Shown here: positions 53,368 through 62,591 of the stretch, in pieces
Numbering within the stretch: position 1 is the stretch's first letter
How the letters are laid out: every line of letters begins with the position of its first letter
NCBI GenBank assembly: GCA_963664945.1
Contig: OY761822.1
Coordinates: 1,736,001 to 1,800,000, forward strand
Direction of reading: 5' to 3'
From: UBA6522 sp963664945
GTDB taxonomy: Bacteria > Pseudomonadota > Gammaproteobacteria > Steroidobacterales > Rariloculaceae
DNA: 64,000 nt
Made by a program: the position numbers and the translations under genes
Notes under the pieces: generated by a model
Seen by the model: the letters and a program-made list of their open reading frames with translations, nothing else
What the model was told of the DNA's origin: nothing
Database searches by the model: none

Positions 53368-53742
53368 ATGCACTGGATCGTGGGGTTCGCGCTGTGGCTG
53401 GCCGCATCCCACGCCGCGGCGCACCACGCCAACTCCGCCTACGACCGCACGACGACCACGCGCATCAGCGGAATCGTCACCCGTTGGCAGTTCATCAACC
53501 CCCACGCGGGTCTCTGGGTCGACGTCGAGGACGCCGAAGGCCGGGTCACGGCGTGGTCGGCGGAGTTTCAGGGGACGCTGGACCTCTATCGCCACTTCCG
53601 GTTCAATAAGGATACTTTCCTTCCGGGCGATGCCATCGCCATCGTCGGACACCCGGCCCGGAACGGCGATCCGACCATGAGTACGCGGATCGTGATCTTT
53701 GCCGACGGCCGGGAAGTGGATGTCAGGAGCGCACCGGACTAG
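53368..53742 (+). CDS. DUF6152 family exported protein
   Basis: 124 residues. The signal peptide (MHWIVGFALWLAASHAAA) is followed by HHANSAYDRTTTTRISGIV, FINPHAGLWVDVED and FLPGDAIAIVGHPARNG, the DUF6152 strands. Two His start the mature protein, a possible metal site. A near relative (shared RWQFINPH and NKDTF) is encoded at 54655, with the partner-family gene between them. Start 53368 opens the signal peptide; a longer frame upstream is basic and unlikely. Confidence 0.82.
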   Translation: MHWIVGFALWLAASHAAAHHANSAYDRTTTTRISGIVTRWQFINPHAGLWVDVEDAEGRVTAWSAEFQGTLDLYRHFRFNKDTFLPGDAIAIVGHPARNGDPTMSTRIVIFADGREVDVRSAPD

Positions 53743-53905
53743 TGTCGAGTCAAGCCTGTTCTGTCGCATCGGCGATAGCCACGCGGTTCGTGGCAAGGCG
53801 CGTCCCGCCGGCAATATCGGGAGTATTAACAATGGACGCAACGCAGCCACGGGCCGTGTGGCTATCGCCCTTCGGGAGCTCGCCAGGAGATTTGGAGGCC
53901 GGCCG

Positions 53906-54658
53906 ATGCTGAGGACGACGTTTGTTTCACCGTGGGCCGCGGCCGCCTTGCTGGCCGCCGTGGCGGCAGCCGGCCTGTACCCCCCTGCAGGCGGCGGTCA
54001 GGAGGCCGGCCCGCCGGATCTTTCCGGCGTCTGGCAACGCGACTTCCCCGGCATGGACCCGCTGATCCCCGACCCGCCCATGACCGAGTGGGGGCAGGAG
54101 CGCTTCGACGCCGCCAAGCCCATCCACGGTCCGCGGACCACATCGGCGACCGAAGCCAATGCCGCCGAGCTGAGGTGCCTGCCCATGGGGTTCCCGGCGA
54201 CCTACTACCGCCCGCGGCCCTTCGAGATCGTCCAGCTTCCCGGCCGCGCGGTCATGCTGTTCGAGGTGGATCACTTCTGGCGCATCATCCATATGGACGG
54301 GCGGGATTTCCCGGAAGTCCCGCTGCACACCTGGAACGGCTACTCCATCGGCCACTACGAGGGCGATACGCTGGTGATCGAGACACGCGACTTCATCGGC
54401 TGGGAATCGGAGAACCAGCAACGCTGGGTCGACCGCATCGGGCATCCCTTCAGCGACGAACTGCGGCTCATCGAACGCATCCGGCGCGTGGACGAAAACA
54501 CGCTCGTGAACGAAGTGACCATCGACGACCCGGTCGCCTACGAACGCCTGTTCACCGGCACGCTGAACTTCCGGCTCCGGGACTTCGAACTCGCCGAATT
54601 CATCTGCAATGAACTGATGCTCTCGGAACTGCCCGAAATGAGGCCCGGACAGGAATGA
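53906..54658 (+). CDS. DUF6152-partner protein, exported
   Basis: 250 residues with signal peptide (WAAAALLAAVAAAGL). The mature part has DLSGVWQRDFPG, RCLPMGFPATYYRP, WRIIHMDGRDFPE, YEGDTLVIETRDFIGW and LRLIERIRRVDENTLVNEVTI. The same pattern forms the C-terminal half of the fusion encoded at 29494. Sandwiched between two DUF6152 genes, with a 4-bp overlap to the second. I know of no activity. GGAG lies just before ATG 53906. Confidence 0.8.
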   Translation: MLRTTFVSPWAAAALLAAVAAAGLYPPAGGGQEAGPPDLSGVWQRDFPGMDPLIPDPPMTEWGQERFDAAKPIHGPRTTSATEANAAELRCLPMGFPATYYRPRPFEIVQLPGRAVMLFEVDHFWRIIHMDGRDFPEVPLHTWNGYSIGHYEGDTLVIETRDFIGWESENQQRWVDRIGHPFSDELRLIERIRRVDENTLVNEVTIDDPVAYERLFTGTLNFRLRDFELAEFICNELMLSELPEMRPGQE

Positions 54659-55074
54659 ATACCCCGAAGAACGATACCGTGACATCGAGACAACCCCTTC
54701 TCCCCAGCCTCGCGTTGTTCGCGAGCCTGTTCGCCGCGCTGCCCGCTGGGTCGCACCACGCCAACTCGGCCTTCGACCGGGAGCGCTCGATTTCGGTGTC
54801 GGGCGTGGTCTCGCGCTGGCAATTCATCAACCCCCATGTCGGCATCTGGATCGAGGCGACCGACGGCAGCGGCGTTACCCGCGAATGGGCGGGGGAGTTC
54901 CAGAGCGTCCAGGACCTCTACCGGATGTTCGGCTGGAACAAGGACACGTTCAGACCGGGAGATTCGGTCACCCTCATCGGCAACCCCGACCACAGGCCGG
55001 ACCACTACGCCATGTGGGTCGAAGCGGTCATCCTCGCCGACGGAACGGAGGTCAACGTCCGCAACAATCCATAG
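54655..55074 (+). CDS. DUF6152 family exported protein, second copy
   Basis: 139 residues. A signal-like N-terminus is followed by HHANSAFDRERSISVSGVV, RWQFINPHVGIWIEATD and FRPGDSVTLIGNPDHRPDHYAMW. Much closer to the copy at 53368 than to the fusion at 29494, so a local duplication is likely. ATGA overlap with the partner gene indicates coupled translation. Confidence 0.82.
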   Translation: MNTPKNDTVTSRQPLLPSLALFASLFAALPAGSHHANSAFDRERSISVSGVVSRWQFINPHVGIWIEATDGSGVTREWAGEFQSVQDLYRMFGWNKDTFRPGDSVTLIGNPDHRPDHYAMWVEAVILADGTEVNVRNNP

Positions 55075-55151
55075 CCCGGCGCCGCCCGGCGTCACGCGGG
55101 CTCAAAAAACGGCGTGCGCGCCGCAAGCGCTGCCCACCCAGGAGGACAACA

Positions 55152-56216
55152 ATGTACAAATCAACCACCGCCCTGCTCGCTTCCGCCCTGCTGTGCGCCG
55201 GCGCCGGCGCCGGCGCCCAGGCCCCCGAGTACAAGTTCGATGCCGAGTGGCCGAAGCTGCCGCTGCCCAACAAGTGGTGGATGCAGGGCGTCACCGGCTT
55301 GTACGTCGACCACGAGGACACCATCTGGGTGCTGAACCGCCCCAGCAACCTCAACAACACCGAGGACTACGCGCAACTGGACCCGCCCACGGGCGAATGC
55401 TGCGTGGCGCCGCCGGCCATCATCGCCTTCGACGTGGAAGGCAACGTGGTCGAGTACTGGGATACCCAGGAGGGCCACGGCCTCACGGTGGACACCGAGG
55501 GCCACGTCTGGGTCGGCCAGGACACCGTGCGCAAGTACAACCGAGACGGCACGCTGGTAGGGGAAATCGCCAGGGTTGACCGCGACACCAACCCGCCGCC
55601 GGATACCCCGGCCGTGGTCGGCGGGCTTGAAGAAGTGCGCGTGGACGAGGCGGCACGCGAGGTCTTCTACGTGGACAATTACCTGAACGGCCGCGTCATG
55701 GTGCACGACATGGATACGCTTGCATTCAAGCGCGGCTGGGGCGCCTACGGCAAGCCGTTGAGCGAAATCTCCATGGATGCCGGGGAGATCGAGTACGAGA
55801 TCGGCGCACCTCCGGCCCGGGAGTGGATTGGCCATGTCACCCTCGGCCTCTCCAACGACGGCCTGGTATACGTCGCCGACCGCCAGGGCAACCGCTTCCA
55901 GGTGTTCACGCTTCAGGGCGAGTTCATCGAGGAGTTCTTCCTGGCCACATCGACGCTGCAGCGTGGGTCAGCCGGCGGCGTAGCCTTTTCCCACGACCCG
56001 GAACAGCAATACCTGATCGTCCCCGATATTCAGAACAACACCGTCTGGATCCTCGACCGGGAGGACGGCACCGTGGTCACCCGCGTGGGCAGCGCCGGAG
56101 ACAACGGCGGCCAGTTCCACGGCATGCACATGGTCAGCGTGGATTCGGCGGGAAACCTCTACACCGGCGAAGTCCAGCAGGGCGAACGCGTCCAGCGCTT
56201 CCGCTTGATGAACTGA
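55152..56216 (+). CDS. Exported NHL-type six-bladed beta-propeller
   Basis: 354 residues with signal peptide (LLASALLCAGAGAGAQA). Propeller blades recur as GLYVDHEDTIWVLNRPSN, GHGLTVDTEGHVWVGQD, VYVADRQGNRFQVFTLQGEFI and HMVSVDSAGNLYTGEV, the NHL/peptidylglycine-lyase-like pattern. A strong GGAGG lies 7 bp before the start. It is last in a cluster with the three preceding exported proteins (53368-55074), 77 bp after them. It could be a lyase-like enzyme or a binding scaffold; no catalytic site is evident. Confidence 0.83.
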   Translation: MYKSTTALLASALLCAGAGAGAQAPEYKFDAEWPKLPLPNKWWMQGVTGLYVDHEDTIWVLNRPSNLNNTEDYAQLDPPTGECCVAPPAIIAFDVEGNVVEYWDTQEGHGLTVDTEGHVWVGQDTVRKYNRDGTLVGEIARVDRDTNPPPDTPAVVGGLEEVRVDEAAREVFYVDNYLNGRVMVHDMDTLAFKRGWGAYGKPLSEISMDAGEIEYEIGAPPAREWIGHVTLGLSNDGLVYVADRQGNRFQVFTLQGEFIEEFFLATSTLQRGSAGGVAFSHDPEQQYLIVPDIQNNTVWILDREDGTVVTRVGSAGDNGGQFHGMHMVSVDSAGNLYTGEVQQGERVQRFRLMN

Positions 56217-56296
56217 CGATTCGGGAGGCCCGCCGGAATCTTCCGGTTTCCCTCCAACACCGGCGGCGGGGTGGGTACAACATCCGCTGCCCGACG

Positions 56297-56701
56297 TTAC
56301 GTACCGACCAGTTCGAGTCCCTCGGTTCGAACCGCATCGGCCAGTAACCGGTCCAACGTGGCCACGGCGACGCCCGTTCGCACCGCAAGCTCGAGGTAGG
56401 CCGCATCGTAAGCGGTAAGCCCATGCTTGCGTGCGAGCAACACCAAAGCCTGTTCGTCGGCGCCGTGACGGACACGGATAGGCAGACGGGTGAGGTCGCG
56501 CAGAAAGATGTTCGAGTCGTCAGGCTCGATGCGGCCGCGCCGTTCGTTGACGATCAGAATGTTGCGAATCTCTATGGTCCAGAGTGGCGGGACCACGGCT
56601 TCACCTTCAAGCAACAGGTCCATGGCAGCGTCTGCGACCGTTGAGCGCTCATCGGCAAAACACCAGCACGCCGCGATCGATGCATCGAGGACGAACGCCA
56701 T
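56297..56701 (-). CDS. vapC: VapC-type PIN-domain toxin
   Basis: 134 residues. PIN fold with FVLDASIAACWCFADE (first Asp), PPLWTIEIRNIL (conserved Glu), LTAYDAAYLELAVR (Asp cluster) and VAVATLDRLLADA (last acidic). All four acidic residues expected of a Mg-dependent RNase are there. The start at 56701 overlaps the antitoxin stop by one base. It closely resembles the VapC encoded at 61760. Confidence 0.92.
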   Translation of the reverse strand: MAFVLDASIAACWCFADERSTVADAAMDLLLEGEAVVPPLWTIEIRNILIVNERRGRIEPDDSNIFLRDLTRLPIRVRHGADEQALVLLARKHGLTAYDAAYLELAVRTGVAVATLDRLLADAVRTEGLELVGT

Positions 56702-56943
56702 CAGGGCCGGCGTCCCCGATCGCGGGCGTCGAGCAGTTCATCGAGAGTAACCGGGGATCTTTCTGCGCGCGCGGCCTTCATGCGTTCGATGATCGCGCGG
56801 CGGTCCTCGACGGTGTCCTTGACGCCGACAATCCTGGCGATCGGAACACCGCGGCGCGTGATGGTGAATTGTTCGCCCCTGGCAACCTGACGAAGCAACT
56901 CGGGCAAGCGGGTCTTCGCCTCGTAAGATCCGATCGTACGCAT
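56701..56943 (-). CDS. Phd/YefM-type antitoxin of VapC
   Basis: 80 residues. TIGSYEAKTRLPELLRQVARGEQFTITRRGVPIARIV is the Phd/YefM DNA-binding fold. The charged helical tail RRAIIERMKAARAERSPVTL would cover the toxin. It is directly upstream of vapC. A CTAGTCT element lies upstream of the start and recurs at the other VapC locus. Confidence 0.9.
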   Translation of the reverse strand: MRTIGSYEAKTRLPELLRQVARGEQFTITRRGVPIARIVGVKDTVEDRRAIIERMKAARAERSPVTLDELLDARDRGRRP

Positions 56944-56970
56944 GACACCGGTTCCGTTGAAATGACCAAT

Positions 56971-56977
56971 CTAGTCT
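56971..56977 (-). promoter_or_regulatory. Candidate antitoxin operator (CTAGTCT)
   Basis: CTAGTCT 28 bp upstream of the antitoxin start. The same heptamer occurs twice upstream of the homologous antitoxin at 62502. Confidence 0.45.
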
Positions 56978-57077
56978 ATTCAACAGACCGGTAAGGGTCA
57001 ACGAGCGAGACTGCGCGTGACGAACCCGCAACGCGCTCAATCGGAGCCAAACCGCCGCTGCCAGCGCTGCGCCGCCG

Positions 57078-58070
57078 TTACCTGCCGCCCGGGACCGGCG
57101 CCGGTTCGCCGGCCTGCGCTCCCCCCGCCTCGCGCCGGTAGTTGCTGTCGATGTACCACGACATGTAATCGATGAGGCTGACCGGCTCGAAGGCGGCCGG
57201 CCGGCCGGCCGATACGCAGGTGGGCAGCGGTTCGGCCAGCGTCTCGGGGTTCGGGTTGAAGAACATGGCCATGGAATACCGGTCCCGCCGCGGCGCCACC
57301 ACCCGGTGCGGCGTGGCCAGGAACCGGCCGTTGGACCAGCGGTTGAGGAATTCGCCGGTGTTGACGATGATCCCGCCCTCTACCGGCACGGCCGGAATCC
57401 ACTCGCCTTGCGGGCTCAGGATTTCAAGCCCCGGCACCTCCGACATGGGCAGCAGCGTGATGAAGCCGTGGTCGGAGTGCGGCGAGATGCCGAACTGATT
57501 CTCGTCGGGCTCCACGGCGGGGTAATAGCTGTTGCGGGTCCACCAGGTCGGGCGCGTGAAGTGCGGCGCGAACCAGTCGGGCGGCAGGTCCAGCGCCCTG
57601 GCGTAGAGCGGCAGCATGGCGTATCCCAGCTTCGACAGCGCCTCCTGGTAGGCGATCATCGCGCCGCGGAACTCCGGCAGGGACGCCGGCCACTGGTTGG
57701 GCCCCACGAACCGCAGACCGGCAAGGATGTCCGGGTCGTCGGGCGGCCGTTCCCTGGCGATGGTGATGGTTTCGTTCAGGTCGGGACGCGTGTTGCGGTT
57801 GATGACGGAGGTGACGTAGACCGTGGACCTGGCGGGCACGTAGCCCACCGATTTCTCGTTGATCCTGATCTTGAGCTTCTCCTCCGGCGGCAGCGCGAAG
57901 AAGCCGCGCAGCGCCCGCGCGGCTCTGCGGATCGGTTCCTCGTCAACCCCGTGGTTGACCACCACGTAGAAGCCGATGTTCTCCTGGACCCACCGCAACT
58001 CCTTCGCCAGCGCCTCCCGCGCAGCGACGCTGCCTGCCAGGCAGGGACCGAGATCGAGTTTCGGGATCAT
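57078..58070 (-). CDS. Isopenicillin-N-synthase-like Fe(II)/2-oxoglutarate dioxygenase
   Basis: 330 residues. DIOX_N N-terminus (FYVVVNHGVDEE, LRGFFALPPEEKLKI), then the 2OG-Fe(II) jelly roll: HSDHGFITLL gives His and Asp of the iron triad, ATPHRVV the distal His, and RDRYSMAMFF the RxS that binds 2-oxoglutarate. Full-length. The C-terminal PAPVPGGR tail is short. Family members oxidise small molecules in many pathways; the substrate is not apparent and no pathway genes adjoin. Confidence 0.9.
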   Translation of the reverse strand: MIPKLDLGPCLAGSVAAREALAKELRWVQENIGFYVVVNHGVDEEPIRRAARALRGFFALPPEEKLKIRINEKSVGYVPARSTVYVTSVINRNTRPDLNETITIARERPPDDPDILAGLRFVGPNQWPASLPEFRGAMIAYQEALSKLGYAMLPLYARALDLPPDWFAPHFTRPTWWTRNSYYPAVEPDENQFGISPHSDHGFITLLPMSEVPGLEILSPQGEWIPAVPVEGGIIVNTGEFLNRWSNGRFLATPHRVVAPRRDRYSMAMFFNPNPETLAEPLPTCVSAGRPAAFEPVSLIDYMSWYIDSNYRREAGGAQAGEPAPVPGGR

Positions 58071-58224
58071 CGTCAGCGTATTCTACCGACCCGCGAAGCC
58101 ACTGTTGAACCAACCACGGCAACCGGATGGTTTAATATCCGGGCTTGCCCGCAATGTCGCTGCCGGGGGCAACCGCAAGTCGTTCAAGCAAGATGGCCAG
58201 TAACAGTCAATCCGGTCGACGCCC

Positions 58225-61200
58225 ATGACACGCCGGCGCATGCGCAAGGGCCGCAAACAGGCGCGGCACGACCCGCAGCGCCAGGACCGGCGGCGTCACG
58301 ACCAGCGGCGCGGCGCCACTCCTGTGGGCGAGCCGCCGCCCCGGCCCGCGGCAGTCGACGAGCGCACGGCCAGGAACATCCTCTGGGGGGTCGTGGCCTG
58401 CTTCGTGCTCTCGGGCTTTGCCGCGCTGCTCTACCAGACGGCCTGGCTCAGGCAGTTCTCCCTGGTGTTCGGGACCTCCGAGCTGGCGGTTGCCGCCGTG
58501 CTGGCCGCCTACATGGGCGGCCTGGCGGCGGGTGCGGCCGTGGCCGGGCGCTTGCTTACGCGCGTCGAGCGCCCGGTACTCGTCTATGGCGTCCTCGAAG
58601 GCGGCATCGCGGTCTGCGCCCTGGCGGTGCCCCTGTTGCTGGGCACCGCAAGCGCCGGCTACGTCGCCGTGCTCGGCGGGCAGGCTGCGCCACCGGACGC
58701 GGCAACCCTCGGTCAGCCGCTGTTCTACCTGGCCGTCGCCTTCGTCGTGCTGGCGCTGCCGACGGGTTTCATGGGCGCGACCCTGCCGCTGCTGACGCGC
58801 CATGCCGTGCAAAGCGACCGCGAACTGGGACCGCGGGTCGCGCTGCTCTATGCCACCAACACCGCGGGCGCCGTGGCCGGCACGATCACGGCCGCCTTTT
58901 TCCTCCTGCCCGCGCTGGGCCTGAACGCCACGGTCTGGGTGGGCGTCGCGGTCAACGCCGCCGTCTTCGGCATCGCCGTATGGCTCTCGAAGAAGGCGCC
59001 TGCCGTGGCGCCCGAGGCCTCAGGCGGGGCGGCCGCGGCTGCGCCGGCACCGAGGGCGATCGGCTTCATCGAGTCCTGTATCGCCCCGGCGTTTAGGCGC
59101 GGGCTGACCTTGCAGGAGCGCTATGGCGAATTATTCGTCTCCCAGCGAGGCTGGATCCTCGCGCTGATCCTGGTTTCGGGAGCCAACGCCTTCTACTACG
59201 AAGTGCTCTGGACCCGCATGCTGTCCCACGTGATGGGCGGCAGCATCTACGCCTTCGCCACCATGCTGGCCGCCTTTCTCACCGGTATCGCCCTGGGTGG
59301 CGGTCTCGCCGGCCCCTTGGCCAGGGACCGCGAGCGCGCGGCGCTGGCCTTCGCCGCGACGCAGGCGCTCATCGCCGTGCTGTCCGTGGCGGTCTACCTG
59401 TGGATGGGCCCGTTGATCCCCGAGTCACGTTCCACCATGACCATGGCGGGCATGGCGGTGGCCGTCATGTTGCCGGCGACGATCTTCATCGGCGCCACCT
59501 TCCCGCTGGCGGTGCGGATCCTGGCACAGACGGAACACGAAGCCGGCGAGGCCACCGCCAGGATCTATGCCTGGAACACCGTCGGCGCCATTTTCGGCGC
59601 GGTCCTGGCCGGATTCGTGCTGATCCCGGCGCTGGGCTTCGAGGGATCCATCAAGCTCGCCGTATGCGTGAATCTCGGTCTTGCACTTTGGGCGTCGGCG
59701 TTCGTCAGCCGGCCCAACTACGCCTGGTCCGGCGCTGCCGCGGCGATGCTGCTTGTGGTGATCGCCGCCTGGTACCCGAACCGCCCGCAGGCCGTCATCG
59801 GCACCGGCGGGTTCGAGGGGATGACACCCGGGACTCAGGAAGAGCTGTACTTCGCCGTGGGGCGCTCCTCCACGGTCTACCTGGCCGAAACCCTTGGAAT
59901 GTTCGAACTGCGGACCAACGGGCTTCCGGAGGCTTCGGTCGTGCTTCGCGGCGCACCGCCCATCCTGCACTCCCAGGCCTGGTTGACCGCCCTCCCCGTG
60001 GCCGCCCGCCCCGAGGCCGAGAGCGTTCTGGTGATCGGTTTCGGCGGCGGCGTCGCGGTCGAAGGGGTGCCCTCCTCTGTCGCGGAGATCGACGCGATCG
60101 AGCTGGAGCAGGAGGTCATCAACGCCAACCGCATGCTCGCCGGCAGGCGGGCCATCGACCCGCTTGCGGATCCCCGCCTCAACCTGGTCATCAATGACGC
60201 CAGAAACGCCCTGCGGCTGACCGACAAGACCTGGGACGTCATCGTCTCGCAGCCGTCGCACCCGTGGACCGCGGGCGCATCGCACCTGTTTACGCGCGAG
60301 TTCACCGGCCTGGTCAAGGAACACCTGAACCCGGGCGGCGTATTCCTGCAGTGGATGAACTCCGAGTTTCTCGACGAGGACCTGCTCAGAACGCTGGCGG
60401 CGACCGTGCTCGACACCTTCGAGAATGTCCGCGTCTACGCGAGCACGGGCACCGTGCTGCTGTTTCTCGCGTCCGACGGTCCGCTGGATATCGAGCGGCA
60501 GATTCTTCGCACCGGCCAGCCGCTGACCTCGGACCTGCTGCACTACAGCTACATGGGGCTCAACAGCGCGGACGACTTCATCGCCGCACTGGCGCTGGAC
60601 GAACGCGGCGTGGAAGCGTTCGCCGCAGGGGCTCCGCTGAGCACAGACAACAGAAACTACATGGCCACCCACAGCCGTTTCCTCGGCGACGGACTGACCG
60701 TGGCGCAACTCTCGGAGCTGCTGCGCCCCTACGATCCACTGCTGGACCGCGCAGGCTGGATCCACCGCGACCTGGGCGACGAGTTGAACTTCTCCTACAT
60801 CGCCACACGGCTCCTGGCCAACGGTCAGATCGAGCGCACGGCCCGGCTGGCGGAGGCCGTCACGGATATCTCCACCCGAGCGCTCATCGCGGCCATCGGC
60901 TTCACTTACGGCGGCGACTCGGAGGGCGCCGAGGGGGCGATCCAGCAGGCGCTGCGGGCCAACCCCCAAAACGTGGATGCGCTGTTCCAGTTCGCCGCCC
61001 GGGAGCTTCCGGACTTTGCCCGCGAAGCGGCTTCCGAGCAGGCTGTCGCGGCCGCCGCCCGGCTCGGCGGGGCACCGGGCGCCGTCTTCAGCGGCTGGCC
61101 GCTGGGCGCAACCCAGAACTGGCCGGCCCTGGCCGCCCTGGACAACGACCTGGCCCGCAGCAATCCCACCGACATCTGGTATCCGGAGGTGGTGCAGCTC

Positions 61201-61602
61201 AGGGCCGACTGGCGCACCAAGGTGCTGGACCGGCGACAGTATCCCTTCGACGCCCTGCGCATGGTCGACCGAGCGCTGGTCATCAGTCCCAGCCTGGACC
61301 TCTATGTCCTGCGCGCGGCCGCCGCCTCGGCGCTTGACGACGACGCGGCCTTCGTCGAGTCGGGGCGCTACGTGTACGGTTACCTGGCCAGCAAGCTCGC
61401 ACGCGCCGAACAGGGCGCCTATGTCATCTCCGACGAGGAACTTCAAACCACGCGAAATCGCCTCACCGCCTTCGATCTCCGGTTGACGGAAATAGCCGAT
61501 GCCGGCGGCCGCCGCGCCGCGGACGTGCACGATGACATTCGCGAGTTGATCGAGGAATTCGAGGCGATGGCCAGGGAGCGGGGCCAGGAGCCTGCGCCAT
61601 AG
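58225..61602 (+). CDS. Giant membrane protein fused to a spermidine-synthase-like domain
   Basis: 1125 residues. A basic N-terminus is followed by a multi-helix membrane region in two halves (about 50-260 and 305-520), each opening with a similar helix (FAALLYQTAWLRQFSLVFG and NAFYYEVLWTRMLSHVMGG). A methyltransferase-type spermidine synthase domain follows from about residue 540, with SAM-like motif VLVIGFGGGVAVEGV and DAIELEQEVINANRML, then DVIVSQPSHPW. The last 250 residues are helical and TPR-like. Integral-membrane spermidine-synthase-like fusions are widespread, with unclear substrates. A lone gene. Confidence 0.85.
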   Translation: MTRRRMRKGRKQARHDPQRQDRRRHDQRRGATPVGEPPPRPAAVDERTARNILWGVVACFVLSGFAALLYQTAWLRQFSLVFGTSELAVAAVLAAYMGGLAAGAAVAGRLLTRVERPVLVYGVLEGGIAVCALAVPLLLGTASAGYVAVLGGQAAPPDAATLGQPLFYLAVAFVVLALPTGFMGATLPLLTRHAVQSDRELGPRVALLYATNTAGAVAGTITAAFFLLPALGLNATVWVGVAVNAAVFGIAVWLSKKAPAVAPEASGGAAAAAPAPRAIGFIESCIAPAFRRGLTLQERYGELFVSQRGWILALILVSGANAFYYEVLWTRMLSHVMGGSIYAFATMLAAFLTGIALGGGLAGPLARDRERAALAFAATQALIAVLSVAVYLWMGPLIPESRSTMTMAGMAVAVMLPATIFIGATFPLAVRILAQTEHEAGEATARIYAWNTVGAIFGAVLAGFVLIPALGFEGSIKLAVCVNLGLALWASAFVSRPNYAWSGAAAAMLLVVIAAWYPNRPQAVIGTGGFEGMTPGTQEELYFAVGRSSTVYLAETLGMFELRTNGLPEASVVLRGAPPILHSQAWLTALPVAARPEAESVLVIGFGGGVAVEGVPSSVAEIDAIELEQEVINANRMLAGRRAIDPLADPRLNLVINDARNALRLTDKTWDVIVSQPSHPWTAGASHLFTREFTGLVKEHLNPGGVFLQWMNSEFLDEDLLRTLAATVLDTFENVRVYASTGTVLLFLASDGPLDIERQILRTGQPLTSDLLHYSYMGLNSADDFIAALALDERGVEAFAAGAPLSTDNRNYMATHSRFLGDGLTVAQLSELLRPYDPLLDRAGWIHRDLGDELNFSYIATRLLANGQIERTARLAEAVTDISTRALIAAIGFTYGGDSEGAEGAIQQALRANPQNVDALFQFAARELPDFAREAASEQAVAAAARLGGAPGAVFSGWPLGATQNWPALAALDNDLARSNPTDIWYPEVVQLRADWRTKVLDRRQYPFDALRMVDRALVISPSLDLYVLRAAAASALDDDAAFVESGRYVYGYLASKLARAEQGAYVISDEELQTTRNRLTAFDLRLTEIADAGGRRAADVHDDIRELIEEFEAMARERGQEPAP

Positions 61603-61687
61603 GAATTCACGGCTGCAAATTCCCTCTCATCCGCCCCTTCGACCGCTCGATTTCGTCAAATATGGCCCGGTGGCGTCTCACGCTACG

Positions 61688-61852
61688 CTAGCAGCCCGTG
61701 GCAAAAGTCCCGCGGCATTCGACCGGCGATGCATCCCGCCCGACTGCGTTGCTCGTCGGTCAAATATTCCCGATATTCTCCCTCCTCGCGCCTTGCCGGG
61801 CGGGCGCCTCGCCGGTCTCGGTGCTCGCGGGACTTTTGCCACGGGCTGCTAG
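61688..61852. repeat. 165-bp MITE-like element with perfect 27-bp inverted repeats
   Basis: Arms 61688-61714 and 61826-61852 are perfectly complementary (outer part CTAGCAGCCCGTGGCAAAAG). The 111-bp core has no gene of its own but is read as the C-terminus of the adjacent VapC. Shared CTAG at both tips belongs to the arms, so a TA or longer target duplication cannot be separated. Confidence 0.85.
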
Positions 61853-62260
61853 ATCGAGTACCTCTACCCCGGCGTCCCGACCTGCTGCGCCGAGCGCCCT
61901 GTCCAGGGTCGCGAGCGGCATTTTCACTCGAACAGCCAGTTCAAGGTACATGGCATCGTAAAGGGAAAGTTCGTGCCGATGGGCGAGATCCAGGGACGCA
62001 CCGATTGTGTTGGATACCGAGATCGGATCTATTTCGATGGGCAACGCCTCCAGGAATTGTCGAATTCCTGACCACTCCGCTACGTCTACGCGACCTCGAC
62101 GGGTCGCAACCAGAAGCACGTTGCCGACCTCGACAGGCCACAACGAGGGGACGAACGCACTGCCCCTTAATAGCGACTCCCGCAGCCCGTCAGTCACCTC
62201 GGTGGCCTCGTCCGGGAAAATCCATGCCATCGTGACCGAACAATCAAGAACGAACGCCAT
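61760..62260 (-). CDS. vapC: VapC-type PIN-domain toxin with element-encoded C-terminus
   Basis: 166 residues; the similar VapC at 56297 has 134. The PIN acidic residues are present: FVLDCSVTMAWIFPDE, WPVEVGNVL, LSLYDAMYLELAV and LATLDRALGAAG. The expected protein ends at GVEVLD. From the next codon the sequence is that of the inverted-repeat element at 61688-61852 (LAARGKSPASTETGEAPAR and on to the stop at 61760). The toxin core is complete, so it may still be active with an odd tail. Confidence 0.9.
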   Translation of the reverse strand: MAFVLDCSVTMAWIFPDEATEVTDGLRESLLRGSAFVPSLWPVEVGNVLLVATRRGRVDVAEWSGIRQFLEALPIEIDPISVSNTIGASLDLAHRHELSLYDAMYLELAVRVKMPLATLDRALGAAGRDAGVEVLDLAARGKSPASTETGEAPARQGARRENIGNI

Positions 62261-62502
62261 CAGAACTTGCGGCCTTCCTCAATCATCTCCCGGACCGTCA
62301 GCCCATCCAGACTGTGAGTCTGCTGAAACGACTTCATGGCGGCAATCGCCGCCCGAATCTTTTCAGAATCGCGGGGCCTGTATGGAATCAATTCAGCCAC
62401 TGGAAGATTGTGCCGGGTAATGATGAATCGTTCTCCAGCCTGCACGCGCTGGAGCAGCCTTGGCAAGTGCGTTTTCGCTTCAAACACGCCAATTTCGGAC
62501 AC
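62260..62502 (-). CDS. Phd/YefM-type antitoxin of VapC
   Basis: 80 residues. IGVFEAKTHLPRLLQRVQAGERFIITRHNLPVAELIP matches the antitoxin at 56701 closely, followed by a helical toxin-binding tail (RAAIAAMKSFQQTHSLDGLTV). It overlaps the toxin start by one base. Tandem CTAGTCT sites lie about 90-107 bp upstream. Confidence 0.9.
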   Translation of the reverse strand: MSEIGVFEAKTHLPRLLQRVQAGERFIITRHNLPVAELIPYRPRDSEKIRAAIAAMKSFQQTHSLDGLTVREMIEEGRKF

Positions 62503-62591
62503 GGGATCGTACTCCTTTCAGGCTTTACTACCGGCAAAACTACGGGCGACGCCCACGGGCATTCATGACACATGGCATTAACCTGATCAGT

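Noticed and set aside
61684..61856. CTAG at both tips of the MITE-like element as a 4-bp target duplication
   Set aside because: CTAG is self-complementary and forms part of the perfect arms, so it cannot be counted as a duplication.
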